64,000 nt of DNA from Pteria penguin (GCA_035048485.1 CM068581.1:63899393-63963392), one strand, 5' to 3'. Numbered from the stretch's first letter, positions 13,201 through 24,880 are shown. Made by a program: numbers and translations. The notes: a model not told the origin generated them from the letters alone.

Positions 13201-16200
13201 CAGAAGAAATTCTCTGAAATCTGAACAAGGTCTAAAACTCCACCAAGAGATAGCAGGTTTTCTTCTGGATAGGTAGTATGTAATGTAATAGTACAGCGCA
13301 TAATCAATATGTATTAGAACTGGAAAAGTAAAAGATAAACATTTCAATTTATGTATTGACATTATAAAAGACTCCTGGTTTTCATTCCATGTTACGTCCT
13401 ATCCGCATGAATAACTATGATACATACCACAGAGAACGGCGATCGAAATTTAGGGCCCAATAAGGGGAATGTATATCTTTTCATTTATATTCATACCGGG
13501 CTAGCGTAAATGAAGGTTTTTCGAACGGTTAGATCTTGACAAACGGTTGCGTTTGTAATCCGAAATTTACTTTGTTTTTATTTTTATATCATCTATCAAA
13601 TCACAACAAAATTTCAAGTCTAGAAATTTAATACAATTATTATTGCCAAGAAGGAATCTTACGAAGCCGTTTTCGTGCCATTTTAACAAAGAAAAAAAAA
13701 ATTTTTTTTATCTCGTTCAAACGACAAAAACTCTCGTTCGAACGAGAAGTTATCTCCTTCGAAGGAGAAAGTTATATCCTTCGAACGAGAAATTATCTCT
13801 TTCGAACGAGAAACTAATATCATATACATGCACCATTGTCTACAGTGATAAGTGTCATTAACCGATAGAAATAAATGGAATATCGCCCACCAATAAATCT
13901 TTTGATATTTTCTAACAATTTCTTTAGTAGCGGATGTTTAAATAATTACATAGGCAAGAGGTACATTTGGCCGTGTTTGGCCTGAATTTAGCTGAAATAC
14001 ATTATACGTATTATTTCAGTCTTTCAAATGGCAGATCTAAAGTATGTTTGTAACATTTGATTTGGAGCCTCATCTCCTCTCTTTTATATTTATGATTTAA
14101 GCCACTGGGATCAAACTAACTTGGCTGAGTGACCTCACCAATTAATATTAATCATTAATGAAATAATAATGCAAAATTACCAGTGTTTTACTGTATATCA
14201 GTAAGTACCATTCAGTTTATATTTCAATTCTGAAATGTATCAGAAAAAAGAGGAGTTACCGGCTCAGTTATGTGGCAGAAGTCACCATGGAGCTATACAA
14301 TACATGAATATAAATAATAAAATAGAACATTTAACACAGTACAAAAATATTTGATTGTAGTGCAATTACGATACCGACTTAGGACGGTCATTTAATTTGA
14401 CAAAAGCCAAACAAATGGTGTGGTTAACCGGTTTACGGGCCCACCTTCCCACTCACCGTAACAGCAGAACAATCAAAAGACGTACATTTAAAAATTTATA
14501 AATAATCCTCCATGTAAAGAACAAGGGTCAACAGGTATCGCATATTGAGAGGTCATAAAAATATAAACACGTAAGGTATTGTAAAAAACATGGTATAATG
14601 GTATAAAAATATATGCGACATCAACATGATAAACCGTGCTCTGCCAGTCTGAAAGCGAGCTAAGACCCTAGATCTGTAGGAGTCCCGACTAACAGTCAGA
14701 GGGGACGAGGTTCAGGACCATGTCTCCTCTGAAAGAGGTTTGGACAAGGCCCGTCATATAGTCCCCACCGCCCTGTTAGTCAGCGTGCAACGTTCAAGTA
14801 AAAGTCTGCATAAGGCTGTAGAGGGGCCAAATACAAGACCTATAGTCTTTTGGATGATCTCAATATCATATTGTCTATTTAGGAGACGTTTGACTATTTT
14901 ATTACATGATAAAATAACGTTATCGGAGCCTTTTACTTTCCTTAGTTTATATACGAGATCACCGTAAAAATTAGGATGAGAAATTCCATTGGATACATAC
15001 TGTTGAAAAGAAATATTTCCAAATTTAGATAGAAGTTGTGAATAAGATCTGAAGAATTTGCCGAATGTTTTTCTTAGCTTGTCATATCTGTAACCCTGAG
15101 TTAAAAGTTTAGTAGTAATTTGTAAATTTCGTTTATGAAAGTCCAAAACATCGGTGCAGCCTCTGACAAATCGAACTAATTGAGATATATAGATACCATA
15201 TGATGGGAGTCGAGGGACATCGCCATCCAAGTAAGGGAAATTTACAATAGGAAATCCAAAATCCTCACGTTTATCATAAATATTAGTATATATTAGGTGG
15301 TTGATAATTGTGATGTTTAAATCTAAGAAAGGTGTAGATTTATCTCAAGTATTAGCTTTATTCAATGTGAGCTCTGGTGGATATATTTCTGATATTAATT
15401 GTTCGAATTCAGGGTTGTCGATAACCAAAATGTCATCCAGATATCTGCAAATCCCTCTCATAATAAAGTATTAAATCTGCTATCAGAGGCGCGCAGTTAG
15501 TACCCATAGGGATCCCAACTATTTGTTGATATATCTTGCCATCAAATTGCACAAAAATATTATTCATGAGAAATTAATCATAATTAACAACTATTATAAT
15601 ACCTTTAATTACAAGAGGAGAGAAGAGTATCTCTGATGGCATAATACCCCCCTTTTTCCCCCACGCATCCATCTTCTTCTTCGCAATATAATAAATTATA
15701 CTTTAAATTAAGTGTTTCCTTTCTATTGAAAAGTTGTGTGTTTTAGAATAAACATGCATATGTACATTGTGTTTGTAAGTGTGTAGTTGAAATATATGTA
15801 ATTATGCATATATAAATGTATCATTCTATGTATCAATTAAAATATTTCCTAATCATACTTATCTAAATAACCAAACACCTTAATTCATATATAATAGTTT
15901 TTCGTTCTAACGAGATTTTTTTCTCGTTCGAAAGAGATAATTTTCTCGTTCGAACGAAATTATTTCTCGATCGAATGAGATTTTTTAACATAAAAATGTT
16001 TTCTTCTTTAAAATGGCACAAAAACGATTTCGTAGAATCTAGCTCTTCAAATACATATCTTTATCATGTTATATGTTTGGCAAGGGAATGGGTATTTTTC
16101 CCTTTCTTTCTTTTTTTGGTAACTTATAATAAAAAAGGTAAAAGTGCAAGCAGATAGTGATCTTTCGACAGTGCATATTACATCTTCGACCCGTGTTAAC

Positions 16201-19200
16201 ATATGGGTGTCGCTTAACCAAAAATCTTGATTTTGAAACATTTTTTTTTTTTTGGCTGTAATTCAATGCTCTTGCCAACGTTTCGGCCGAATCCTTCATC
16301 GGGGTGATGAACATATTCTTTGTAAAATTCAGCAAATCCGAAAAACATCCAAACCACAACGCAAAGTTCACAACTTAAACAGTCTGTACTATTGTGACGT
16401 CACTAACGTCAGCGCACCGAATTCTTAGCGTTACTTTAACGTCATTAGTGTGTATCGGCGGTAACGGTTCTTCGGTCTACAGCAGGCGAGTTTTGGTCAG
16501 TAATCCGGCCAAAGTATATTTTATTTTTTATAGTATGAGAATATGAGAAGAGTCATTTACAAATGTGACCCAGGTAAAAAGCGAAGACGTCGAGTACATT
16601 GACATGGCCAAAACAGGTAGACGCATGATTCGGGTGTACATTAACAATAGTGCGTGCACACCAGAGCACCAGAATACCAAAATAAGAAAAAAACCCCAAA
16701 ACAAAAACAAAATGAAATGAAATGCGAATAAAGTAGAGGGTATCCTAGAAACACCGTACAAAATCCTGGAGAGGCATAAAGTGTAAACTACTGAAATAGC
16801 ATACTAAACATGAGTACCTGCAATGGGGGCGCCTATTGTGATTGGCAGTGCGGCAGAACCATACACAATGCCTACTGCTCTAGCAGTTGATGAGGTTTCG
16901 ACTAAATAAAAGACCATTATAGCTATCATTGCAAATATTCCACCTTTGAATACACCGACTATTGTCGTTATTGTCACCAATCCAGCGTAACTGGGAACGA
17001 ATGGTACACATAGCAGAAATGTTCCATGAAGGAAAAAGATCGCTTGATTCAAGTAGATTCGATTCACACATCGCAAATCAGATATTTTGCCGAACGTCGG
17101 TCTGGCTATTGCAGATCCCAATTCCAAAAATGTGAACAGGAGAAATTCATCCGCGTCAGGATATAAATCTTGTGCAAGTTTTACCTAAAAGATAAAATTG
17201 AAGAGTAGTCTTGCTTCTGATGATCACACGTTTAAAAGCATTCTGCAATTGTCATATCAGAGTTCTGTGCTTAGATAGATTCTTTGGTTCACTTTTCGGT
17301 CAGTTTGGTTTCAACACTGCTCTTCAAATATTTATATATTTTGAGAATTCAGATCATTTGGCCACGAGCATCACTGAAGAGACTTAAGTTGTCGAAATGT
17401 GCATATGATGCACTAAATTATAAGGTATATATGTTCTATATTTATATCAATACGTTCCTTAAGTTTACATACGTACATTTAAGGGTTCCCGATTCTTGGG
17501 TTAAGTCATTAATGTTCCGTCAGAAGGAGGGGATGAGGGAAATAAAACTTTGTTGATTTGTCTTTGAAAAATTAGCATGAATATCATAGTAGGTAAAAAA
17601 AAAAACGAATGTAAAACTATAGGTCTTAAACATATTTCTGATTTATTATAACTTCGGCTACTAAATTATATAGATTATTGGCATCAATTTTCTGTCAAAA
17701 TAAAAGGTTGGTGTTCTTTTATTTTCCTTATCTTTAAATTTCGCATGGTCATATAAAATATATATGTTCATAGAAACAACTGATATTGTAGAAAGAGTGC
17801 AGTGTAAACTTATGAACCACACATATCTTCTCTATAAAAGCTGCCCTCTCATTGTTTTTACAATGATTTAGGGACAAAATAAAAGGGTATGGTAATAAAA
17901 TCTTATTTTGAACGAAATCTAACCTGGATATACACATAATTCTTTTGTTTATTAAGTACATATGGTATTGTAGATTGAAAATAAAGCAAGAAAATAAGAT
18001 TTGTACATATTTTTACATTATCAACACTCTAAATATAAGAATTTGATGCATATGTACGGGGGATAATTTTAGCAACCGTGGATGCAAAACAGTTTCTTTT
18101 TTCTATCATATATCCTTGACCTTTTAGAAATGATCTTGAGTGACCTTTGTCCAAAAGCGATAACCTTAATAACATTTTTGTGAAATACGATAAAATTATA
18201 ATGTGTAGGAGATATACGTACTTCATGGTTTTAAGTCATAATTAATAAGTGACCTTGAACATTCAGAAATGGCCTTGAACTTTGTCCAAATGCTCTTAAC
18301 CTATATAACATTTTGGTGAAATATGTACAAATTCTGATGAAAGGTGTAAGAGATATAAGTACTTCATTACATCTTAAGTCATACTTAATAAGTGACATTG
18401 ACCTTTCAAATATGAACTTGAGTGACCTTTGTCCCAAACCCCTTAACCTAAATAATGTTTTGTTGAAGTTTGATAAAATTCTGATGAAAGGTATAGGAGA
18501 TATGAGCTCAGACGACGGACAGACACGACAGCGACTATATCCTTGCTCTCCCTTAAGTTTTCAGGGAGCATAAAATTACCCAAATATGAATGAAGCATGT
18601 CAAGACTCCATAATTTTGACATCTTACTCAAACGAAAACTAATATGGGTAGATAATGTTTAACGCCACCAATTCACTTGTTTCTTCTTCCCTAAATAAGA
18701 ATATTTTAAAAAGCACACATTTCACTAGAATTTTCTTAGGGATGGATAACCTTAAGTCAAAATTGTTGATACAAAATTTTACTGTCCTATTATGGAATTT
18801 CAACTTCAAAACATTTTTTATCTGACAACATCATGTTTCCCAATCAAAATCATTGTCCAGATCTTTTGTGATTAATACCTTCTTGTACAATGTTTACACA
18901 TATAATTATCACATACATGTATGTGCGGTGCTAATAATAAATATAGAACACATATACCTTTTAATTATGTGCACCAGATGCGCATTTCAACAACTTATGT
19001 CTCCTCAGTGATGCTCGAGGCTGAATGGTTGGAATTCTCATATTATATAAATATTTGAAGAGCAGTATTGAAACACCAAAATGACCGAAAATGTGAACCA
19101 AAGAATGGACCTAAGGACAGAGCTATGCATGAGGGAGATACTCCTTAGTTTTAGAGTGATATTTAGGCTTTATGAGACATCACCCGTGTACTTTATGTTG

Positions 19201-22200
19201 CAATTAACAAATACTTATAAACTTATTTTAAGAAGACTTTTAATTTGTTTACTAATAACAGAGTCATATATACACAGACTTGAAACTCTCCGCTTCGTCC
19301 GGAGTATGATGCACGTCCCTTTGTTCTGCAATATAGGTGACCGCGCTCTACAATACACACATTTTAACCGGTCGGATATCGCACAGGGACGTGTAGTGAA
19401 GTTAGTCTTTTCCTGCCGACGCATCTCGGTTCAGATTCTACAATCACATATTACCTTTTTTCCTTGACCTCGATGTGTAGAAATAATATTCTCCTTAATC
19501 ATTATAAGAATATTTTTAAAAGCAAGATGTTTAGTCATACGTCTTCATATCCTGCTATTTTTTTTTTTTTTTCTTTTTTGATTAACATTTATTTCTCTTT
19601 ATATATTAATTCATTTAACGGCGTTTGTTGCCATTTACGAATTGTTGATATATGCAATCAATTCACCTGCCTTAACTACTGTTTTACTAATCAGCATTAT
19701 CACCCCAAGGAAAGCACCAGCGTCTGTCATTGTCATTCATGGGCAGTAAATAACAATTTAGCGTTTATCTAGATCATTCAGATAGCAAATAAAAAAAAAA
19801 AAAACAAACAAAATAATGTTTTATCTTATGTACACACTTGACGTGATATGAACTGTTTTAATCTCTTTTATGTAAAGGAGTAAAAAAAATTGCGCTCCGG
19901 GCAGCTAAAGAAAATTCGCAGTGCAATATGTTTAATTCTATCTTTGATAACTTCTTCAATTCGTACTAAAATGGCAACTTTAATTTCTCTAATGTTTATA
20001 AAATGACTTCCAAATAATAAACAGGTAATATATCGACAGGTAATACGAGTTTTTTTATACTTATAGTATGCTTTCGGTTTTCTGGTTAGATAGAAGATAG
20101 AAGATTTACCGTCCACGTAAAATTGGATTAAAACACAAAACACAAAAACAAATGAACTTAATCACGCAAAGAATATTATTGTTTTTGTTTTAACATTAAA
20201 GGTGCTATAAACGAAAGATGGTCGCATATGCTTTAATATTTTGTATATTATTTGACTGTTACTGAGTGAATGTTTTCACAGGTCTATCACCATCAAATGG
20301 CTTCTGATCGGCTTCATGGTTTCACGTTGAATGGACCATAAATGATTTGTTTCATGATTCAGGTGGTTTGTATATTGCCTTTTTTACTTAACTGAACTAC
20401 CTTCGCTGCTATATTCCCTTCTTTACGAGTTTAAAAGTTTCAAGTGAACCAACGCTGAGTACAATATGGCGGACATCCGGTTTATTAGGATGCCTGTCGG
20501 TAAATGTTACTTATGTGAGAGAGCTATTTAGCTTTCAATGGGAGTTTCCAGTCTCTGTGTATTTATGTCTCTGATAATACATTCATTTAGGTATGTAAAA
20601 TCTCATGATTTGTATCCCGGCATTTGACATATTTTCTTTACACTTTCTCCTGTTCTTGTAGTGGGAAGAGATTTTGTGACGTATTAATAAACAAGGAAGA
20701 AGTTACAATCAGTTTTTTAGTGTCGAAGTCTAAAAAGCGATGTTTAAGTTCGAAAATGTCCCATACAGACCGTTGCCAACCCCGGAAAATACAATTTTCC
20801 GGGATTAGACCAGGTGCCTGGGGAGAGTGAGCGTCTCCTGTTTGCATGAAACACCAGTCCTTACAGTTATAAGCATGGAAACATGTCAAATGTTAAAGGA
20901 CATTGTCTTTATTCAGAGTTTTATTATACTTACAACATGGACTTCGATCACAGTAATACCACACAACACCATATCTAAAGATAAGATCCACAGCATAAGT
21001 CGTCGATTCCTCAAGATGTTTTTACATGGCAAGCAATGTGAATTCTCTGGTATCTCTGTGTTTTCCGGTATATTGAGTACTGGTATCCACACCATAGCTG
21101 CTAAAGCCATCAGGATATACAAACCAGCCAATGTAATAAAAGTGAATTTTAAATTCACAGCATCTAATAATATCGGTAATGTCAGTGACAGGGCAAACGT
21201 ATATACTGAAGTACCACAAGAAACGATACCACTCACAAGTCCAATCCGTTCTTTAAAATAATGTCCCAGAATCGCTATTGACGGTGCCACAAGGCATCCT
21301 GCACCAAATCCCACCACTAAACCATATGTCAGATAGAGTAGTTCAAGTTTGGTTACAAAAGCGCTCATCAAAAGACCCAATGTACCAAAAAGAGCACCAA
21401 ACACACCAGTCTGACGAATGCCAAATCGATCACAAAATATGCCTGAACAGATGCTAGTGAAGAACAAAACACATTGACCCAGGGATCCTATCCAAGCTGC
21501 AAAATATAATAAAAAGTACATATTAAATCTATTCCTCGTGGATGTTTTGTAATATGTGTATTTTCTTAAATTTGGGATAACATTTGACATATACTGATAA
21601 AGATAATCTATACATGAAATATAGTAAATTACACAATATGAATATGAATAGTGGTGTCTTAGATTGTAATGTCATACTCGAGTTACAACGGAAGAGTGGC
21701 GCCAAGTGTTGGATTTTGGCGCATACTAGAATATATCTGGAAACCACTGATACGCTTGTTAAACATTTTAATTTGATTCCAGGTAGAGCAAAGTAGAGAA
21801 ATTCACCAATATGCCTCCCTAAATTCAGACGTTTCTATATTTCTTCTGCGACAATGCACTGGCTGCTTCCATTTACTGTAAACACTTCTACTATTTTGAG
21901 TAACTTGTTTTGGGAAGATCTTATTTTTGATATATACGCAAAACAGCGTTTTCACGAGGGCAATATAACCGTGATATTTACTAGTCTAGTCAAGGGAAAA
22001 GAGTACTTTATTTCCGGATTCACATAAGCTGGTAACGGCGAAAGTAAAGTCCTTGCAAATGTAGTTATTAACAATGAAATATGATTAACAGTAAACGAAA
22101 TATTTCTGATGAGACATTCACTAACACACAATCACTTTTGAATATAACATTAAAGAAAGCCAGGAAACAACTTTCATGGGTTGAATATTAGAATTATTAA

Positions 22201-23632
22201 CAAAACTATCTATACAAAAATACATAATAAACGTGGCAACTTTGTAATATCCTACTGTATATTACCCATATCTAAACCCCCATCATATGGTATTTATATT
22301 AGTCAATTAGTTCGGTTTGCTAGAGCCTGCACTGACGTTTTCGATTTTCACCCAAAACCACGCTCAGATTACCTTTGAACCTCCAACTCAAGTTTATAGA
22401 TATCATTAATTTCGAAAAGTTTTTGGTAAATTTTACAGGAAGAAAGGAGTGTCACTGCCTTAGCCGTATGATAGAAGTCACTACGGAAATATGCGATATA
22501 ATGTAATGATATGAAAAAAAACACATAAGGACATCACGTCATCATATAGTGCAGTTATGATACCGACTTCATTTGACAATAGTCAATCAGTTGGTGTAGT
22601 TAACCGATTTACGGGTCCACTTCCCATCACCGCAACAGCATATATGATCACGAGATTATCACTTAGACCATACGTCTTGTATTGGGTCCCACTACAGCCC
22701 TTTTACTGCTTTTACTGCATTGTCAAAATCTTTTCCAGGAACGAAAAAGTCCTGAGTCTAGTTCCCTTTGATTGTTGGTCGGGGACTCCAACCGATCAAG
22801 GATCTTAGGTTGCTTACAGACACATGTAACTTCTATTCATGTAGCTTTACATATTTTTGATACTAGCATATTATTTTATAAACGTTTCGTGTGATAATTT
22901 TTATGACCTCACTTCAAGAGAAATCTATTGATCCTTGTTCTCTGCATGGAGGATTATTTGTAAATTTTTAAATGTGTGTCCTTTGATTGTGCTGCTTTTG
23001 TGGTGAGTGGGAAGGTGGGCCCGTAAACCGGTTAACCACACCAATTCAGTAATGTTTGTTAATTTAATTGAAGGTCCTAAGTCGGTATCATAACTGCAGT
23101 TCAATTGAATATTTTTAAATGTCGTTTTCTGTGTTAAATTTACTATAACCATATGTTTTGTGCATTTCCTGGTAATTTGTGGCATGCAGCCTGATCAGAT
23201 GTCGTCTCCTTTAAAAATGTAGTTTTAAGTATTAATTGCATATTATTGAAAAATATTACCTGTTGCTGAGGCGACATGGGGTGTTGACCTCTTAACAGAA
23301 AAACTGATAGAAAGAAAGATAAACGGAAAGAAAAAATAAAGAATTCGGAACTCATCCCAGTGATGTAAAACACCTACCCCACCCCACCTACCAAAGCTAA
23401 ATATTAGCATAAGGAAGTTAAATAATTTTTATAGAGTATATATTGCCCATTCCTAAAAACAGTTGATATCCTTTAAACACACACTTGATATATTTCCTGT
23501 TTGCTGTGCTGTGCAATTTGCTGTGTATTACGAGTTTTAAAACTTATTGCTTCGTGTACGCAGTCCATAATACAGCCGGTTTCCTTTGTAATTGCAACGT
23601 TAAGTAAGGTTTGATAACTTTCTATAATAATG

Positions 23633-23684
<52 letters not shown>

Positions 23685-23991
23685 AATTATCCCAATTTCA
23701 CCCGAAGACCCTCGTGATTAAATAATTATGAACACAAAATATAGGAACAGAATACTTACAAGTCCGAAATGCCACAAGAGAGTTGTCTCCTACTAGCTCT
23801 GGCGATTTCAAAATAAAGGAGTATATGACTCCAAATGATATCAAAACTCCAAACGAGGTTCCGTGTGCCATAAGTGACACTAAACAAACGATCCATCCCC
23901 ATCCTCCATCCTGTTGTATCTTATTTTGGATTTTCGTCATTCGATTCTCGTCAGAAATGACTGATATCTGAGTTTCTTTTGCATTTTCCAT
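10272..23991 (-). CDS. Monocarboxylate transporter-like protein, gene B (SLC16 family)
   Basis: Five exons on minus: 23991-23760, 21496-20934, 17184-16818, 10703-10597 and 10328-10295 (or to a stop at 10272 if the last exon reads through). All introns have GT..AG ends, and the phases agree with gene A. The joined frame is about 441 residues, usual for the family. It opens with a short cytosolic tail and the first-helix signature DGGWGWIV (residues about 29-36). It continues with hydrophobic helices, GHYFKERIGLVSG matching the fifth-helix family signature, and a second six-helix half from IARPTFGKISD onward. MCT proteins are plasma-membrane major-facilitator carriers, many moving lactate, pyruvate or other small acids with protons. 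The substrate here cannot be told. No stops or frameshifts interrupt the exons, so it looks functional. A repeat-laden 6.1-kb intron 3 contrasts with 167 bp in gene A. Confidence 0.9.
10295..10328 (-). CDS. MCT gene B exon 5 (34-nt tail exon)
   Basis: The sequence between TTTTGTAG and CAG|GTATGT is 34 nt and reads KYQLKTEGPDS. The equivalent exon of gene A is also 34 nt with the same donor. Without splicing, the frame would stop at 10272 after GMCNSFP. It is uncertain whether a sixth exon follows. Confidence 0.7.
10597..10703 (-). CDS. MCT gene B exon 4
   Basis: 107 nt, the same length as exon 4 of gene A, between TTTGCAG and GTAATT. It encodes the last transmembrane helix region, from LYDKLGTYTPGF to QPIKK. 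Recognised by comparison with gene A. Confidence 0.88.
11640..12080 (+). mobile_element. Highly degenerate Penelope-like 3' fragment in intron 3 of MCT gene B
   Basis: Short blocks in the right order match the 3' part of the Penelope-like copies: GACAGAGCACTGTTGATAT then CTTTACATTTCTGATA, later CACAGG and GGGAAGGTGGA. T-rich runs (12000-12035) lie inside. An older copy than those at 14.3 or 50 kb. Confidence 0.4.
12420..12700 (+). mobile_element. Second Penelope-like tail scrap carrying a MITE
   Basis: TTTTCACAGGG..GGGAAGGTGGAGCC..GGTTAATGAAACC resembles the element tail at 11990-12065. A 169-bp palindromic element splits it (see 12502-12670). Confidence 0.35.
12502..12670. mobile_element. 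Short MITE with perfect 18-bp inverted ends
   Basis: AATACACCGATCCACTTT at 12502-12519 is the exact reverse complement of 12653-12670. The 133-bp interior includes TGACGTCA-type motifs (TATGACGTCATAAT near 12565 and TGACGTCATCATA near 12605). It has no coding capacity. No clear target duplication is visible. Confidence 0.75.
13659..16035. mobile_element. MITE with tandem TCGTTCGAACGA palindromes, split by a Penelope-like insertion
   Basis: Left end 13659-13689 (ACGAAGCCGTTTTCGTGCCA..) pairs with the reverse complement of 16006-16035. Just inside each end is an array of imperfect palindromes built on TCTCGTTCGAACGAGA at about 21-22 bp spacing: starts at 13711, 13732, 13753, 13775 and 13795 on the left, and 15901, 15922, 15944 and 15965 on the right. 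A Penelope-like fragment (14250-15600) and unassigned DNA lie between the halves. Confidence 0.65.
14250..15600 (-). mobile_element. Penelope-like retroelement, copy 2 (minus)
   Basis: Minus frames read FDGKIYQQIVGIPMGTN then CAPLIADL (RT motif B, about 15565-15480) and RYLDDILVIDNPEF (motif C, about 15445). A 158-codon open stretch follows (15230-14754) with LPSYGIYISQLVRFVRGC. The non-coding tail ends near 14250 (GAGGAGTTACCGGCTCAGT on plus). It is 5'-truncated within the RT. It sits inside intron 3 of MCT gene B and has no counterpart in arm A. Confidence 0.7.
16240..16345 (-). repeat. Dispersed repeat with CCGATGAAGG..CCGAAACG core
   Basis: On minus the core lies at 16304-16279 followed by an A-rich end. 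A related core occurs on plus at 54315-54338. The layout CCGATGA, short stem, GAAA resembles the conserved core of hammerhead ribozymes with a U-to-C change, but stem II here is weak. Lies in intron 3 of MCT gene B. Confidence 0.35.
16818..17184 (-). CDS. MCT gene B exon 3
   Basis: 367 nt, identical in length to gene A exon 3, between TTTTAG and G|GTACTC. It encodes VKLAQDLYPDADEF, the helix with IARPTFGKISDLR and the following helices up to GAPIAG. The Arg of IARP matches the conserved helix-8 arginine of MCTs. Confidence 0.92.
17262..17435 (+). repeat. Dispersed repeat R1 (SINE-like), intron 2 of MCT gene B
   Basis: Unit contains TTAGATAGATTCTTTGGTTC, CACTTTTCGGTC, GAGCATCACTGAAGAGAC, GTCGAAATGTGCATATG and AGGTATATATGTTCTATATT. 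The same order recurs at 18940-19165 (minus), 26899-28285 (minus, split), 55640-55855 and 55990-56207. One copy (54789-54895) is 5'-truncated and inserted in only one member of a duplication, which suggests retroposition. Confidence 0.75.
18110..18570 (+). repeat. Three degenerate tandem copies of a ~141-bp GTGACCTTTGTCC repeat
   Basis: Units begin near 18110, 18247 and 18393. Each carries GTGACCTTTGTCC-like, TTAACCT..AATAACATTTT and GGTGAAATA..ATAAAATTCTGATGAAAGG motifs. The array ends with GACGGACAGACACGACAGCG and a CTCCCTTAAGTTTTCAGGGAG hairpin. Non-coding; in intron 2 of MCT gene B. Confidence 0.7.
18940..19165 (-). repeat. Dispersed repeat R1, minus copy
   Basis: Reverse complement of the R1 unit. 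It runs from ATCACTCTAAAACTAAGGAG (ends at 19165) through GAGCATCACTGAGGAGAC to the GGTATATGTGTTCTATATTT tail near 18940. Confidence 0.75.
19200..20367 (+). repeat. Dispersed ~1.2-kb repeat R2, copy 1, with tRNA-like segment
   Basis: Direct match to 60130-61885. Shared blocks include CTTCGTCCGGAGTATGATGCA-like, GACCGCGCTCTACA, TTGTTGCCATTTACGA and TTCATGGGCAGTAAATAACA. A segment at about 19390-19440 has box-A-like TAGTGAAGTTAGTC and box-B-like GGTTCAGATTC spacing, as in tRNA-derived SINEs. No protein homology. In intron 2 of MCT gene B. Confidence 0.6.
20640..20870 (-). repeat. Dispersed repeat R3 (GAGACCAGGTGC..GTTTGCATG)
   Basis: The reverse complement of 43830-44010 shares TTTTTAGACTTCGACACT, a GGAAAATACAA block and GAGAGTGAACGTCTCCTG. 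A shorter cousin is at 12170-12250 (GGGAGGAGTAAACGTTCC). It lies within intron 2 of gene B, while the 43.8-kb copy is upstream of gene A exon 1, so the insertions are independent. Confidence 0.6.
20934..21496 (-). CDS. MCT gene B exon 2
   Basis: 563 nt between TTTTGCAG and GTAAGT. It begins WIGSLGQCVLFF, codes for several transmembrane helices and the YFKERIGLVSG signature, then a cytosolic loop (PENTEIPENS). It ends VIEVHV. Five codons shorter than exon 2 of gene A in the central loop. Confidence 0.92.
22240..23215 (+). mobile_element. Penelope-like retroelement, copy 3, internally rearranged
   Basis: Plus frame begins KPPSYGIYISQLVRFARACT (about 22275). At about 22440-22640 a piece of the element's own 3' tail is present in reverse orientation (GTTAACCGATTTACGGGTCC). 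The plus-oriented 3' region then resumes (GATCAAGGATCTTAG, later GGGAAGGTGGGCCC and GGTTAACCACACCAATT) to about 23215. In intron 1 of MCT gene B. Confidence 0.65.
23620..23683. repeat. (AAT)n microsatellite in intron 1 of MCT gene B
   Basis: Trinucleotide run about 77 bp downstream of exon 1 (minus). The same intron position in gene A (44467-44521) has (ATT)n(GTT)n, so the microsatellite predates the duplication. Confidence 0.9.
23760..23991 (-). CDS. MCT gene B exon 1
   Basis: 232 nt from the ATG to T|GTAAGT (phase 1). It encodes the N-terminal tail, the DGGWGWIV signature and the first transmembrane helix. By eye 72 of 77 complete codons specify the same residue as in gene A. The start was chosen because the same ATG with the same upstream context (CAGTAAAG..) is present in both copies. 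Confidence 0.92.
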
Positions 23992-24059
23992 ATCTGGATC
24001 ACTTTACTGCTGAAATTGTGAATTTAATAAATAGAATCGTCTTCTTTTTTCAGTTAGAA

Positions 24060-24330
24060 CTTAGTTTTTAACCCCCTCCCACTAAAAGACATAAAAGTTA
24101 AATGAATGTACGATTACGCACAGGGATAGTACATATCATATTATACGGGGTTCATCACTATAAGTTTTGGTATTTATAGCAGGTGTAGCTAAGAGAACAA
24201 GAGACTCTTACTCCTTTTTGGTACTGCGGGAGTGTTCCATTACCCAGATGATCCAGTCGATTCTGTAAGTCATTAACCTATCTGAATATTGTGGCCAATA
24301 TCAATATTGCGGGATTTTATCATGTTGTAG
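24060..24330 (-). promoter_or_regulatory. Conserved 5' flank of MCT gene B (candidate promoter / 5' UTR)
   Basis: Unlike most intergenic DNA here, this segment aligns with the flank of gene A: minus blocks GTAATGGAACACTCCCGCAG, CCCGTATAATATGATATGTA and GTGCGTAATCGTACATTCA, then a G-rich stretch and ACAATTTCAG|CAGTAAAG just before the ATG. The last could be an acceptor of a 5'-UTR intron. Conservation may reflect recent duplication rather than function. Confidence 0.4.
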
Positions 24331-24369
24331 TTCAAACATTTGGGTTACGGTTAGATTGACATGACGGAA

Positions 24370-24880
24370 GAAAGAAAAGTTATTAACTTAGCCGCATGAC
24401 AGAAGTCAGCACGGAAATATACCGTATATAGTGATATGACAAAACACATAAGGATATCACAAAAATATTCGATTATAGTGCAATTAAGAAACCGACATAA
24501 GACAGTCATTTGATATGACAATAGTCAATTAATTGGTGTGGTTAACCGGTCTACGGAAACACCCCACCCACCCCCCTCCGTCCCACTCAGCACAACAGCA
24601 GAATAATAAAACACACATTTAAAATGTAAATATTTCTCCATATAGAGATCGAAGGTCAAGAGGTTGAGAGGTCATAAAAAGATATAAACACGTACAGTAA
24701 TGCAGAGAAAAATTAAAATATCGAAAATATATAAAGCTACATCAAAATAAGGAAACAGTGCTCTGCCGGTCTGGCGGCGAGCTCAGTCCCTTGATCTTTA
24801 GGAGTCCCGACTAACAGTCAGAAGGGATTAGGTTCAGGAACATGTCTCCTCTGAAGGAGATTTCAACAAAGTCATTTTTA
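24370..24880 (-). mobile_element. Penelope-like 3' tail, minus copy
   Basis: Plus-strand blocks GTGTGGTTAACCGGTCTACG, CTCTGCCGGTCTGG and GGAGTCCCGACTAACAGTCA match the reverse of the element's 3' part at 8290-8600. RT homology is absent. It lies at the edge of arm B. Confidence 0.6.

Larger units (their letters stand above)
9180..24330 (-). repeat. Arm B of inverted segmental duplication containing MCT gene B
   Basis: Matches arm A (43465-54480) in reverse orientation. Homology covers sequence upstream of the ATG (about 24205-24330 against 43465-43650), all five exons, parts of introns (for example near 10390-10440 against 52300-52370) and 3' flank (9180-9990 against about 53720-54480). The arms differ in length because of independent mobile-element insertions. 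Boundaries were judged by eye and may shift by tens to hundreds of bases. Confidence 0.8.
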
